Source: an uncultured Alphaproteobacteria bacterium
GTDB taxonomy: Bacteria; Pseudomonadota; Alphaproteobacteria; CAAHEQ01; UBA3637
Assembly (NCBI GenBank): GCA_947627155.1
Contig: CANQUX010000010.1
Coordinates: 1-61,203 of the forward strand
Length of the DNA stretch: 61,203 nt
Reading direction: 5' to 3'
Shown here: piece after piece, positions 41,899 to 53,434 of the stretch
Position numbering within the stretch: the stretch's first letter is position 1
Layout of the letters: each line of letters starts with the position of its first letter
Notes under the pieces: generated by a model
Told to the model about the DNA's origin: nothing
The model's database searches: none
What the model saw: only the letters and a program-made list of their open reading frames with translations
Made by a program: the position numbers and the translations under genes

Positions 41899-42696
41899 CT
41901 ACTTAACAAAAGAGGAAAGCGTAACCGGAACCGGCAATAACTGCCACGCACTGTCAAACGGATAATGTGTTTTAACAAACGTGCGGGGTTTGGCATTAAA
42001 AAAGTCGTTATCGATTGTTTTATTGCGTGTGAGTTCCGACAAAGTCGGTTGATGAATCGCTCGTTGTTTTAAAAATCGATTCATATCGCGGGTATTTGTC
42101 ATTTCGCGTCCGACAAAAGCTTTATCGCGCCCGCTCATCCAATAAGTATCGACCAAAATCCATTGTTTATCAACATAAACGGCATTCCAAGCCGCTTCAT
42201 ATTGTTGCATATCATAATTCGGAACAACACCGTTTTGTTGCAAGGCGTGTTTCACAACCTCCAATTTCGGATTGCTGCGATTCGGCTTTCGAACGTTCAC
42301 ACCGGCATATCCGTTAATCACAACCGCTTTTAAACCGGCAGCCGTGCATAATTGCTGATACAATTCGGCATAGTCGAAGGAAGTGCCCAAGCGTGTTTTT
42401 AAAATATCACCCGTGGGAACAACTTTTGCCTCCCGATTGCGCGCAGAGGCTTTTTTCGATTCGCTTAAAGCATAACCGTTTTTTTGAACCTGATAAGCAA
42501 CAAACGAAGCCAATATCCGTGCTTTTTCTTTATCGGTATAACCGGGTTGAATCAAGTTTTTAACAATATCATCTATTGTTTGTCCCTGTTCAATCGGTAA
42601 TGTGCGTGCTTTCGTATCCAATTGCGAATCCGAAGCCGCCTGCACATTTATGCCGAAACAAAACAAACTGAAAAATAAAAAGAAAATAAATTTCAT
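41899..42696 (-). CDS. secreted transglutaminase-fold protein, probably inactive
   Basis: 265 residues with a signal peptide (IFFLFFSLFCFGINVQAA). It has a transglutaminase-like core: LGTSFDYAELYQQLCTAAGLKAVVINGYAG then EAAWNAVYVDKQWILVDTYW. The usual nucleophile (G-x-C-x-x-A) is Ser here (GTSFDYA) and the usual His before AWN is Ala (EAAWN); only the Asp of VDTYW is kept. It therefore probably binds peptide or cell-wall material without catalysis. It overlaps the upstream gene by four bases (ATGA). Confidence 0.7.
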   Translation of the reverse strand: MKFIFFLFFSLFCFGINVQAASDSQLDTKARTLPIEQGQTIDDIVKNLIQPGYTDKEKARILASFVAYQVQKNGYALSESKKASARNREAKVVPTGDILKTRLGTSFDYAELYQQLCTAAGLKAVVINGYAGVNVRKPNRSNPKLEVVKHALQQNGVVPNYDMQQYEAAWNAVYVDKQWILVDTYWMSGRDKAFVGREMTNTRDMNRFLKQRAIHQPTLSELTRNKTIDNDFFNAKPRTFVKTHYPFDSAWQLLPVPVTLSSFVK

Positions 42697-43613
42697 TCCA
42701 ATTGCAATTCCCCCCGTTGATACCCCGTATCATTCCACATACGCCTGCCTTCCACCTGCGAATGATACAGATGAACCGGTAATATGTCTCTTAAATGATC
42801 CATCACTTTCGTTACGCCGTTTTTCGGTTGTTTGGTAAAATCCAAGCGTTTGTTTTCTTTAAACAAATTAAATGTGGCAGCGCCTTTTAACAATCTGACA
42901 ACCGCGTTGTAATCTTTATTTTTTCCGTAAACTTCATCAATCATTTGAATGGCGGTATTCGGCAAATTGTTTTCCAAACAAACATCCATTATTGTTTGCT
43001 TGTTTTCGCTGTTCTTCTGAAACGAATATTCCCCTTCCAAACTGTCTATCCGTTCAATGCGATCGGAAAAAAGCTCTTGCCAAAAGTGTTGCGTACCGAA
43101 TATTTTTCCCATTTCGCTTAAAAAAACATCAAGTCCTTCTTTTTGTTTCAAAAATTCTTTTTTTTCAGATGCCTTTTTCGGCACGGTAAAAATATCTTTT
43201 CGAATAACGGGCGCTAATGCGTTCATATGAAACAACGTGTCGGTTTTAAAGGGGAGAATGCAATTTTCATACGGTTTTAACATTGTAACGAATAGTTGAT
43301 AATCATGAGCCTGCAAGCACACATCGCCATAGGTTATGCGCGCCGATGAATCCCCTTTCGGAAGAGCTGTTTTATAAAAAGGATTTAATCGGGAACAAAA
43401 ACCTTGATCATTTTCTTCAAACGCAAACAGCATGTCTTGAAATCCGAATCCGTTCATCCCTAAAATAATTTTATGCGTCCACGCGTTTTTTAAGGCAAGC
43501 TCAATGGCCTGGGCGCATAAAGTTGAATCTTTCGAAACGGCAGGAATTTCTTTTTCGGATAAATCCGGAAAAGCCGCGTGAATAATTTGACTCATTTGCG
43601 ATTGTTTCGGCAT
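42693..43613 (-). CDS. cytosolic protein of unknown function
   Basis: 306 residues with no signal peptide or membrane segment. Mixed alpha/beta, with charged segments such as VPKKASEKKEFLKQKEGLD and a C-terminal VYGKNKDYNAVVRLLKGAATFNLF. I recognise no family. The two-gene operon with the transglutaminase-fold gene suggests a shared but unknown role. TAAGGAG lies before the ATG. Confidence 0.6.
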   Translation of the reverse strand: MPKQSQMSQIIHAAFPDLSEKEIPAVSKDSTLCAQAIELALKNAWTHKIILGMNGFGFQDMLFAFEENDQGFCSRLNPFYKTALPKGDSSARITYGDVCLQAHDYQLFVTMLKPYENCILPFKTDTLFHMNALAPVIRKDIFTVPKKASEKKEFLKQKEGLDVFLSEMGKIFGTQHFWQELFSDRIERIDSLEGEYSFQKNSENKQTIMDVCLENNLPNTAIQMIDEVYGKNKDYNAVVRLLKGAATFNLFKENKRLDFTKQPKNGVTKVMDHLRDILPVHLYHSQVEGRRMWNDTGYQRGELQLE

Positions 43614-43757
43614 AATATCTCCTTAAAAAACCGAGTTTATTATATTGTAAAAAAAATTTTTTGTCAAGTAAAGGCTTTGCCCTCTTGCAAACATAAAAAA
43701 AGTATGTTATTCATAAAAAAACCACTTTGACGATAATTTTAAAAAAGGAGAAGAAAA

Positions 43758-44510
43758 ATGCGTCGCAAACTTATAGCCGGAAACTGGAAAATGAACGGAT
43801 TAAAAGAACAAGGGCTTGAATTGGCCAAAGCCGTGACAGAAAAATGTCGGGGCAATTTACCGTTTGATGTGTTAATTTGTCCGCCCATGAATTTATTGGG
43901 ATTAATCGGCAATCAAGAACACACAAATGTTTTATTGGGTGCGCAAGATGTTGCCGAAACCACAAAATCTGCCGGTGCTTTTACCGGTGATGTGTCGGCG
44001 GAAATGGTGAAAGATTTAGGTGCTTCTTGTGCCATTGTCGGCCATTCGGAACGACGCACGTTGCATCATGAAACAAATGCCGTTGTTCGTCAAAAAGCGC
44101 AAAATGCCCTGCAAGCCGGTTTAACGGCCGTTATCTGCATCGGGGAAACGGAAGCCGAACGCGACAATAATCAAGCATTGGAAGTGGTTGCACGGCAAAT
44201 TCAAGAATCCGTGCCGACAACGGCAACCGCCGAAAATTGCGTGATTGCCTATGAACCCGTTTGGGCCATCGGAACGGGGAAAACGCCCACCACCGATGAT
44301 GTGGCGCAAATGCATGCTGCCATTCGGCAGGAATTGGCAGCTTTACTCGGCGCACAAACAGCCGATCAAATGCGTATTTTATACGGCGGATCCGTGAAAC
44401 CCGCCAATGCCAAAGAATTGTTGGCGGTTGAAAATGTTGACGGGGCTTTAATCGGCGGAGCCAGTTTAAAAATTGATGATTTTTGGGGTATTGCTTCCAC
44501 ACAATTGTAA
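43758..44510 (+). CDS. tpiA: triosephosphate isomerase
   Basis: 250 residues, TIM barrel that interconverts dihydroxyacetone phosphate and glyceraldehyde 3-phosphate. Catalytic residues: Lys in AGNWKMNG, His in VGHSERR, Glu in AYEPVWAIGTGK; phosphate loop YGGSVKPAN. Complete. AAAAGGAGAAG precedes the ATG. It is followed after 12 bases by a secreted-protein gene. Confidence 0.97.
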   Translation: MRRKLIAGNWKMNGLKEQGLELAKAVTEKCRGNLPFDVLICPPMNLLGLIGNQEHTNVLLGAQDVAETTKSAGAFTGDVSAEMVKDLGASCAIVGHSERRTLHHETNAVVRQKAQNALQAGLTAVICIGETEAERDNNQALEVVARQIQESVPTTATAENCVIAYEPVWAIGTGKTPTTDDVAQMHAAIRQELAALLGAQTADQMRILYGGSVKPANAKELLAVENVDGALIGGASLKIDDFWGIASTQL

Positions 44511-44522
44511 GAGGGGGAGAAA

Positions 44523-45110
44523 ATGTGTTTAAAAAGTTTGAATTTCGGGTTATGTTTATTACTGCCGATGATGACCGCACCGCTTGTTGCGTCAGCCGTT
44601 AATACCGATTTTTCGATCGATAAAATCACACAACAACAAACCATACTTTTTCCGCAAAATTTTGAAGTATCTTCTCCGGATAATTCCTATCGGTTTTCGA
44701 AAAACAGTCGTTCCGATTCTTTTCAAACTTTAAAAAATGAAGAAAAAATCATCGGTTTCTCCCAAGATTACTTAAATAGCGCCTGTTTGGCTCGAATCTC
44801 CTATTTTTATCCGAATTTAGGCCGGCTTTCAAACACAAAAATCAAAAGATATCTCAAAGAAAAAACACCGTTTCAAATTACCCGTCAAGACAGCGACAAA
44901 ACCGACGGCAATCGATATCATTATACCGTCAGTGCGCATCCGGATCAAATTGATGTGTTTTTGGTGGAACAATTCGATAATAATATTTTGCAAATTCGTT
45001 TGACATGTCAAACATTGCCCGCACTCACACAAAAAGAAAATCAAAGATTATCATTGGACTGGGCTAAATCCATGGAAGAAAAACTTTCAACGGTTTTAAA
45101 AGGTCAATAA
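44523..45110 (+). CDS. secreted protein of unknown function
   Basis: 195 residues with a signal peptide (LLLPMMTAPLVASA). Two cysteines lie in the mature part (SACLARIS, RLTCQTLP). The following gene encodes a related small secreted protein with the same spacing of ARIS/CRQI-like segments and a similar C-terminal helix, suggesting duplication. AGAGGGGGAG precedes the ATG. The stop overlaps the next start by one base. Confidence 0.6.
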   Translation: MCLKSLNFGLCLLLPMMTAPLVASAVNTDFSIDKITQQQTILFPQNFEVSSPDNSYRFSKNSRSDSFQTLKNEEKIIGFSQDYLNSACLARISYFYPNLGRLSNTKIKRYLKEKTPFQITRQDSDKTDGNRYHYTVSAHPDQIDVFLVEQFDNNILQIRLTCQTLPALTQKENQRLSLDWAKSMEEKLSTVLKGQ

Positions 45111-45706
45111 TGCGTTTATTGTTTTTTCTTTTGTTTTTTATGGGATTTTCGATGCGTGTTCAAGCCGCAGCACCGGCGTTTGTCTGTTTAAAGCAACTCC
45201 CTGAAAAATTACAACAAAAATCACCGGATTCTTTTCAATTCAAAAAAATCACAAAAGAGGTGAGAAATTATGAAGAAGAACCCGGCGGCGCCGGTTGGGG
45301 ATATGCCGTTAAATATCAAAACAATTACTGTGAAGTAATGATTTATCTTTATACACACCTGAAAAACAGCATTACTCCTGCAGATATAGAAACGGAAATG
45401 ACGGAATTTGACGGGTTTAAACACACGGATTCCGTTCAAAAAGAAATTGATAATTTTTCTTTTTCATTCGCGCAAGGAACAACGCAATTTGAAAAAAATG
45501 CCGATAAACAATTTCAACTGTTGGCATTAACAAGCGCTCAAAATCATTTTTTAAAATATCGGGCTTCTTGTCGTCAAATAAACGGTTTAAGCGAACAGGA
45601 AAACTTTCATTTGGCCGAATCGTTTTTAACAAATGTGATTCAAAAATCTCTTAAAAAAATCACCTTTTGTCTTTTTCAACAAAATTTATCCGATAAAAAC
45701 AACTAA
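45110..45706 (+). CDS. secreted protein of unknown function, likely paralogue of the preceding one
   Basis: 198 residues, signal peptide LLFFLLFFMGFSMRVQAA. Cys pairs near FVCLKQLPEK and YRASCRQINGLSEQENFHLAESFL. The last part parallels IRLTCQTLPALTQKENQRLSLDW of the upstream protein. It is coupled to it by TAATG. No family recognised. Confidence 0.58.
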   Translation: MRLLFFLLFFMGFSMRVQAAAPAFVCLKQLPEKLQQKSPDSFQFKKITKEVRNYEEEPGGAGWGYAVKYQNNYCEVMIYLYTHLKNSITPADIETEMTEFDGFKHTDSVQKEIDNFSFSFAQGTTQFEKNADKQFQLLALTSAQNHFLKYRASCRQINGLSEQENFHLAESFLTNVIQKSLKKITFCLFQQNLSDKNN

Positions 45707-45722
45707 AAAATTGCTTTTATGC

Positions 45723-45751
45723 TTGCAAAAAATTAAAAAACAGAGTAATAT
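45723..45751 (+). promoter_or_regulatory. probable secG promoter
   Basis: TTGCAA (45723-45728), 17 bases, TAATAT (45746-45751), 36 bases before the secG ATG. Confidence 0.5.
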
Positions 45752-45787
45752 TTTACAAGATTTGATTTATTAAAAAAAGGAAAGAAA

Positions 45788-46093
45788 ATGCAAACAATTA
45801 TTTTAACCGTTCATATTATTTTGGCAATTTGTATTACCATTTTTGTTTTATTACAACGTTCCGAAGGCGGTGCACTCGGTGCACTCGGCGGGTCACAAGG
45901 CGCTTCCGGGCTGTTTACCGGCCGTCAAACAGGAAATTTTCTTTCCCGAATGACCGTTTATTTATTCATCGGTTTTATTGCTACCAGTTTAACACTGGTT
46001 ATTTTGGCACAAAAAGCCGGTACGCCCGAAAAGGTTTCCATTTTACCCGCAACGCCTGCCGAACAAAGCGCCCCTGTGTTACCGACGGAATAA
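45788..46093 (+). CDS. secG: preprotein translocase subunit SecG
   Basis: 101 residues with two transmembrane helices and the signature [28 protein letters not shown] between them (LLQrsegG, G-rich loop, F-x-gR). SecG is the accessory subunit of SecYEG. C-terminal tail is Pro-rich. kdsA starts 10 bases later. Confidence 0.93.
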   Translation: MQTIILTVHIILAICITIFVLLQRSEGGALGALGGSQGASGLFTGRQTGNFLSRMTVYLFIGFIATSLTLVILAQKAGTPEKVSILPATPAEQSAPVLPTE

Positions 46094-46103
46094 AGAGGAT
46101 GTA

Positions 46104-48250
<2,147 letters not shown>

Positions 48251-48264
48251 AAAAAACAATCAAG

Positions 48265-48294
48265 TGCCTCCGTTCCAATCAAGCGGAGGCATTT
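48265..48294 (+). terminator. terminator after eno
   Basis: TGCCTCCG (48265-48272) pairs with CGGAGGCA (48284-48291), then TTTT. Confidence 0.85.
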
Positions 48295-48322
48295 TGACTT
48301 TCTTTTATGATACGGGGAAAAC

Positions 48323-49144
48323 ATGCAGGAAAAAAAACCATTAAAAACTCAAAAATCGGAAAGTCAGGTCACAGTAACCGACAATCAATCCGCGTCGAAA
48401 GCCGCCGTTGTCAAAAAAGCACAAAAAGCCGCCGAAAATTTGGAAAAAGAAACGCTTCACGGCATTCGATCGGATGATGATTTTAAAAAACACACGGCGG
48501 ATGTTGATTGGGATGCCGTTTTTGATGAGGCCGTTATCAAACATTTAGAAAAAGCCTTACGCAGCGGCAAAAAACCGGATGATTTAATTCCCGAAGTTCT
48601 TTTTGCCATTTTAATGGTACCGCTCCTGATTTTATATGAATATTTAAAACGGAAAAACAAAGCATTAAAAGAAGCACGAGAAAAGAATGCACAAGAGAAA
48701 GAAAAAGCCATAAAAGAGGCTTTAAAAGATAATAAATTGTCCAAGCTTTCTTTAATTGTACGCATTGCACATGCCACCCAAAAATTTTTAACCGATTACA
48801 GTATGTTGCCGTTTGATAATAACGGAAAAATTCAAGAAGATCAGTTAACTCCTCATCAAAAGGCACATTATAAAAAATATTTGTTCGTTTCCCGCTTACC
48901 GCGCACGCCGGACGGTGCTTTTGACTTTCACCGCTTTACAGGCGCACAAAAAAAGCAATATACCCGCTGGGTCATGGCATATGCGACAAGAAATCCGCTA
49001 TTTCGGCAATATTTGAATCAAATGGCGGCGGCATATGTTCCCAAAGAAAAATTTAAAGAACTCGGTGCGGCGGCGGCACGCATGAGTATCGAAGCCCGCG
49101 GGCCTGTTTATCGCAGTCATCATCAGCATATACGCGGTGCTTAA
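48323..49144 (+). CDS. protein of unknown function with one transmembrane helix
   Basis: 273 residues. N-terminal ~50 residues are polar and Lys/Glu-rich, followed by one hydrophobic helix near residue 95 (EVLFAILMVPLLILYEYL), a coiled-coil-like KALKEAREKNAQEKEKAIKEALK, and a basic C-terminal domain with many Tyr/Arg and a HHQHI end. No family recognised. It is a single gene bounded by two terminators. Confidence 0.62.
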   Translation: MQEKKPLKTQKSESQVTVTDNQSASKAAVVKKAQKAAENLEKETLHGIRSDDDFKKHTADVDWDAVFDEAVIKHLEKALRSGKKPDDLIPEVLFAILMVPLLILYEYLKRKNKALKEAREKNAQEKEKAIKEALKDNKLSKLSLIVRIAHATQKFLTDYSMLPFDNNGKIQEDQLTPHQKAHYKKYLFVSRLPRTPDGAFDFHRFTGAQKKQYTRWVMAYATRNPLFRQYLNQMAAAYVPKEKFKELGAAAARMSIEARGPVYRSHHQHIRGA

Positions 49145-49150
49145 CCAAAA

Positions 49151-49183
49151 ACGCATCGACTAATAAAAATCGGTGCGTTTTTT
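49151..49183 (+). terminator. terminator after the 48323 gene
   Basis: ACGCATCGA (49151-49159) with TCGGTGCGT (49170-49178), one G-T pair, then a T run. Confidence 0.85.
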
Positions 49184-49203
49184 TGAATTTATAAAACCCG
49201 CGT

Positions 49204-49410
49204 TTAACTTTTTAAAGTCAAATTTGTCGCGCAAATTTTGCCGTTTTCTTCTTTCAAATCATAAGAGATGGGCTGATTATCTTCCAATCCGCGCAATTTT
49301 GCCTCATGAACGGCGGTAATATGTACGAAAACATCTTTATCTCCCTGATCCGGCGTAATAAATCCATAGCCTTTTCGGTAATTAAACCATTTGACTTTAC
49401 CTGATTGCAT
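49204..49410 (-). CDS. cold-shock domain protein
   Basis: 68 residues, one cold-shock domain that binds single-stranded nucleic acid. RNP1 is KGYGFITP, RNP2 is VFVHITAV, start SGKVKWFNYRKG. Family members act as RNA chaperones, not always in cold. The ~100-base leader fits the long 5' UTR typical of csp genes. Confidence 0.95.
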   Translation of the reverse strand: MQSGKVKWFNYRKGYGFITPDQGDKDVFVHITAVHEAKLRGLEDNQPISYDLKEENGKICATNLTLKS

Positions 49411-49549
49411 TTTAATACTCCATAAAAAAACCTTATCATCGGCACAAAATTCGATAGCTTAGTCGAACGCGGTACTTTAAACCCCTACCCCCCTCAATTA
49501 AGAAAATCGAAGACATATTTAGTATAGGTAGCTTTTTCAAAAAAAGCAA
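49411..49549 (-). promoter_or_regulatory. promoter and ~100-base leader of the cold-shock gene
   Basis: Minus strand: TTGCTT (49549-49544), 17 bases, TATACT (49526-49521). Transcription should start near 49514. The leader contains a G-rich GGGGGGTAGGGG stretch and ends in ATGGAGT before the ATG. Long leaders in csp mRNAs often act as thermosensors; whether this one does is unknown. Confidence 0.6.
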
Positions 49550-49610
49550 GTGTAATCCGTTATTTTTTATAAAATATTTTTATCACGCGAAGGGGAACAA
49601 GCCTGATTGG

Positions 49611-50573
49611 TTACTTTCTCGATAATTTGCGATATCGATACCTTAAAAAAGCTTCATAAGAAATTAAAGCAAGCCCGGAAAGCAGTAACGGCAGCAAATA
49701 ATAGATGATTCGATAGGCAATCAGTGCGCCGAATAAAAAGGCGGGATTGGCATCGGAAGGTAAAATGGCCAAAAACAACCCTTCAAATACCCCTAATCCG
49801 CCGGGAACCTGGCTGAACACGCCCAAAACCTGCGCAATGATAAAAACCCCGATAAACACGTCAAAAGGAATGGAAACAAAGGGAATCAAGCAAAAATACA
49901 ACACAAAAGACGCCATTAAAATATCGGCACTGCCAATCACAACCTGCGCCAATGCCATTTTAACGCTCGGCATGGTAAACGGCACCTCCCGAATGGTGAT
50001 TGTTTTTTTGTAAAATCGACAAAGCCCGAAATAGATTATCAATCCGACAAAAGAAATTAACGCCACAACGTTTGTTGTTAATTGAGAAGCCGACAAATCA
50101 GCAAATGCATGCGACGGGGTTAAAAGCCACCCTAAATCACTTAAAAAGAAGCAGGCAATTAAATAGGTAAAGCCCGAAAAGGTAATCATTCGCACAATTT
50201 CATTGGCTCTGAAACGCCACCGGGTATAAAACCGATAACGCACCGTTCCGCCCGACACAACGGCATGCCCTGCATTATTGCTGACGGAAAAGCCCACAAA
50301 CCCCACAAATATCCATTTCCATGCCGCTAATGTGCGACCGACATATTTAATGGCTAACCAGTCATAAGACGACAAGGCCACATAGCCGAAAAACGATGCC
50401 GCACATGCCCCGATAATGTTAACGGACGGAATATCCGTTAAAGCTTTGCGAATATCGGCAAGATGATATTTCGACAACTGCATATATAACATAACGGCGG
50501 CAATGACAAAGAAAAACAATCCCGCCCATGAAACAGCTTTTTTCAACAATCTTTTTAAGCGTAAATTTTGCAC
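49611..50573 (-). CDS. lysylphosphatidylglycerol-synthase-type transmembrane protein (UPF0104, MprF flippase-like)
   Basis: 320 residues with about eight transmembrane helices. SNNAGHAVVSGGTVRYRFYTRWRF and SQVPGGLGVFEGLFLAILP match the MprF N-terminal flippase domain, but the soluble synthase half is absent. Such stand-alone proteins occur widely and may move lipids across the inner membrane; the role of this one is unknown. It is a single gene. Confidence 0.82.
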   Translation of the reverse strand: MQNLRLKRLLKKAVSWAGLFFFVIAAVMLYMQLSKYHLADIRKALTDIPSVNIIGACAASFFGYVALSSYDWLAIKYVGRTLAAWKWIFVGFVGFSVSNNAGHAVVSGGTVRYRFYTRWRFRANEIVRMITFSGFTYLIACFFLSDLGWLLTPSHAFADLSASQLTTNVVALISFVGLIIYFGLCRFYKKTITIREVPFTMPSVKMALAQVVIGSADILMASFVLYFCLIPFVSIPFDVFIGVFIIAQVLGVFSQVPGGLGVFEGLFLAILPSDANPAFLFGALIAYRIIYYLLPLLLSGLALISYEAFLRYRYRKLSRK

Positions 50574-50648
50574 ACATATCTCCTTTTGAATATCAAAAGA
50601 GTATGTTTTTTTTAAAAGAATATCAAGTGAAAAATTTATTTTTTGATA

Positions 50649-51710
50649 TTATCTTTGATTTTGCTGCCGAATCAACAAATAAATATGATACGCGCTCACC
50701 TTTTGCCGGTGCGTCAACAACGTCATTTTTGCCTGATGAACATCGCCGTAAACGGCAGGCGTGGACTTCGGAAACGAATTGCCGATTAACACCGCCTGTT
50801 CAATCGGACGAATCGGTAAAACCGTCATCAATTTTTTTTGAAGCTCCGGTAATAAAGGATATCGTTTTTGATAACAGCTCATCAAATAGCGTTCCGATTC
50901 GCCGGGTGTATCATCGATTGTTAAAGAATGCACCGGCCGACACAATAAGTGGTGTACCATTTGCCGAAAATAAAATTCCTGCCATTCGTTATTTTGTTGA
51001 ACGCTTTTTTTATAATCCAAAAAAAGACGCATTAAAGTCATATCCGCTAACCGATGTTGTTGTGCCGGCGTTAATTTTTGTTCCTGATACGTTTCACATT
51101 GCCGCATTAAATCGGCATAAACCCCCAAATCGGTATTTTTAATCCATTCGGGCGCCTGTTGTAATTGATGAGCGGTCAATTCATATTGCAATCGCATTTC
51201 AACAATCGATGCATCAACTTCCGTCATCAATTCTGCCGTAACGGCATTTGCCAAATTCATTTTTGAAACCCGTAACGGCGCAACACCTCGCATATCTTGC
51301 GCGGCATGCGTGAGTTCATGGATAGTTTTGCCCAAAAACAAAGCGGCACCGTATAATTTTGATTCCTGCTCAAACATTTCCTTTAAAAACGAGCGGGAAA
51401 TTTGAATGCAATTCATATTATACTTATATTTCATTCCCAACCCGTCATGGTCTTTATTTTCACAAAAAGATAAGTTCGAATCGGCATAAAGAAGGGATTC
51501 CAACACATATCTGTCTTGTGATTGCAATAAAAGCGGCATATAAGTTTTTATCTCCGATTGAAATTCGGGAAAACAAAAAACCAGTTCCTGTGTCCACTTT
51601 TCAATTTTATCAAAAGCGCTTGTTTTATAGGCCGTTTCTTTGATTTGCTTTAAAGAAAAGCGCCCCAAATGATTTTCAATCATCATATTTTTATTGTTAT
51701 AGTCCGTCAT
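50649..51710 (-). CDS. putative metallopeptidase-domain protein (HELTH)
   Basis: About 353 residues, no signal peptide. The HELTHAAQDMRG motif (HExxH) and, about 30 residues on, TEVDASIVEMRLQYELTAHQ match the putative metallopeptidase domain also seen in the 4771-6552 protein (HEILH, then EAEARSID). In both the likely third ligand is acidic and followed by a helical segment. ATG 51710 is preferred to TTG 51737, which falls on the predicted transcription start. No partner gene is obvious. Confidence 0.6.
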   Translation of the reverse strand: MTDYNNKNMMIENHLGRFSLKQIKETAYKTSAFDKIEKWTQELVFCFPEFQSEIKTYMPLLLQSQDRYVLESLLYADSNLSFCENKDHDGLGMKYKYNMNCIQISRSFLKEMFEQESKLYGAALFLGKTIHELTHAAQDMRGVAPLRVSKMNLANAVTAELMTEVDASIVEMRLQYELTAHQLQQAPEWIKNTDLGVYADLMRQCETYQEQKLTPAQQHRLADMTLMRLFLDYKKSVQQNNEWQEFYFRQMVHHLLCRPVHSLTIDDTPGESERYLMSCYQKRYPLLPELQKKLMTVLPIRPIEQAVLIGNSFPKSTPAVYGDVHQAKMTLLTHRQKVSAYHIYLLIRQQNQR

Positions 51711-51743
51711 TTTGTTTACGCATATGTTTTTTGTCAATAATTA

Positions 51744-51772
51744 TTTATATCATACAATGCTTCCTTTGTCAA
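51744..51772 (-). promoter_or_regulatory. promoter of the HELTH metallopeptidase-like gene
   Basis: Minus strand: TTGACA (51772-51767), 17 bases, TATAAA (51749-51744). Strong core match. Confidence 0.72.
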
Positions 51773-51849
51773 TACACCCGTTGCAAAAATAAAAAAATGC
51801 ATTATTTATTAAAGTTATTGAAAATAATCAAAAAATCGGTTATAAACAA

Positions 51850-52779
51850 ATGATGATGGATTTTACACAAAAAAACAATCGCTTGATGCGTCTTGCCAGC
51901 ATTTTTTCCGTTTTAACGGCAGGCACGTTGGTTATTACCAAAGCCGTTGCCTTTTATCTGACGGGATCGGTTGCCGTTTTATCGGGTTTGTTTGATTCGG
52001 CGCAAGATGTTTTAACTTCATTGGTGAACTTAATTGCTGTTCGAGAGGCGACAACACCGGCCGATTCCGATCATCGTTACGGACACGGCAAAGCCCAAGC
52101 CATCGGCGGATTGGTTCAATCGTTTATTATTTTATCCGCTGCGTTTGTGTTGCTCAAAGAATCCGTTATGCGCCTGTTTTATCCGAGTGAAATACAGGAA
52201 ATCGGTGTGGGGCTGGGCGTAACAGCTTTGGCTTTTGTTTTATCGTTTTGTTTGGTATGTTTTCAAAAAACGGTTGTCAAGCGCACGCATTCTTTATCCA
52301 TTAAAGCCGATTTGGCGCATTATACCGGCGATTTGTTTATGAATATCGGCATTGCCGCCTCCATTCTCTGCGCTTATTATTTACACTGGTATTTTGTGGA
52401 TTCGTTATTCGGCATATTAACGGCTTCTTATTTATTTTGCAGCGTTGCTTGTGTGTTAAGAGAATCGCTGAATATGTTAATGGACAAAGAAGTTTCGAAG
52501 AGTATGCGCCGAAATTTAAAAAAAATTGTTTGCTCCGTTGATGGCGTTTATGACTGTTTTGACTTAAAAACCCGACTATCCGGCAATGAAATGTATGCTC
52601 AATTTTCCGTTGCCTTAAACGATCGGTTAAGTTTGCCGCAGGCGCATGAAAAAGTGCATGAAATTGAAAAAACAATTTGTCAAAAATATCCGTCTTTAAA
52701 AGTAATTATTCATCCGGAACCCCATTCCGAAAGAGCAATTAAAACAAGCGAAAATTCCAAGCGCTTAAAACGGCAATAG
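51850..52779 (+). CDS. CDF-family cation exporter, FieF-like
   Basis: 309 residues: six transmembrane helices and a C-terminal cytosolic domain. The transport site reads LFDSAQDVLTS in helix 2 (DxxxD) and HYTGDLFMN in helix 5 (HxxxD), i.e. the DD-HD set of the FieF iron/zinc branch, unlike the HD-HD set of the 34886 protein. A GHGKAQAIGGL loop joins helices 2 and 3, as usual. The ends of this gene and rsmE overlap tail to tail by 41 bases. Confidence 0.85.
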   Translation: MMMDFTQKNNRLMRLASIFSVLTAGTLVITKAVAFYLTGSVAVLSGLFDSAQDVLTSLVNLIAVREATTPADSDHRYGHGKAQAIGGLVQSFIILSAAFVLLKESVMRLFYPSEIQEIGVGLGVTALAFVLSFCLVCFQKTVVKRTHSLSIKADLAHYTGDLFMNIGIAASILCAYYLHWYFVDSLFGILTASYLFCSVACVLRESLNMLMDKEVSKSMRRNLKKIVCSVDGVYDCFDLKTRLSGNEMYAQFSVALNDRLSLPQAHEKVHEIEKTICQKYPSLKVIIHPEPHSERAIKTSENSKRLKRQ

Positions 52780-53434
52780 CTGCCGTTTCCGCTCGCAAAA
52801 TCGTTTCACCCAAATGAAGCGTTCGCATACCGGGCGTTTTTTGCAATAACAGGCTTTCCGCATTTGTAAATCCGCCCTCGGGTCCGATAATAAACAACGG
52901 ACTGATTTGTGCGGATAATTTTTCGGTTGTGAAAACTCTTTCCGCCAAATAAACAGGCGTGAATCCTTGGGGAATATGCGCTAAAAATGTTTTAAGCTCC
53001 GTAAGCCGATGAACCGTCGGCACATCTGATCGCTCACACTGCTCGACAGCTTCAATTACAATGGACTCGGCGCGCTCCTGATTGAATTGTCGAACGACCG
53101 TTCGTTCCGTCAACAGCGGAAAAATATCCGTGACTCCCAATTCGGTTGCTTTTTGCAAAATCAAATCGGTATTTTCTTTTTTAATCAGTGCAAAAGCCAA
53201 TCCGCAGGGGGGTAAATTTTTTTGCATCTGTATTTGTTGGGAAATCATTAAACCGACATTCTTTTTTCCCTGAAAAACCGCTTTTGATAAAAAAACGCCG
53301 TCTCGTCCGTTAAAAACGGTTATTTCTTCATTTTCACGGATACGCATTACATGTTTTAAATAATGCGCCTGCTTTTCCGATAAAAGAATATTTTGTCCGG
53401 CAGCTAATAAATTCGGCACATACAATCTGATCAT
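52739..53434 (-). CDS. rsmE: 16S rRNA m3U1498 methyltransferase RsmE
   Basis: 231 residues. SPOUT methyltransferase with IGPEGGFTNAESLLL, LGETILRAETAAIAVLSAW and the N-terminal KQAHYLKHVMRIRENEEITVFNGRDG. Methylates U1498 of 16S rRNA. Starts by ATGA overlap with the preceding regulator gene and uses its terminal GGAGG. The downstream end overlaps the convergent fieF-like gene. Confidence 0.95.
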   Translation of the reverse strand: MIRLYVPNLLAAGQNILLSEKQAHYLKHVMRIRENEEITVFNGRDGVFLSKAVFQGKKNVGLMISQQIQMQKNLPPCGLAFALIKKENTDLILQKATELGVTDIFPLLTERTVVRQFNQERAESIVIEAVEQCERSDVPTVHRLTELKTFLAHIPQGFTPVYLAERVFTTEKLSAQISPLFIIGPEGGFTNAESLLLQKTPGMRTLHLGETILRAETAAIAVLSAWNFRLF

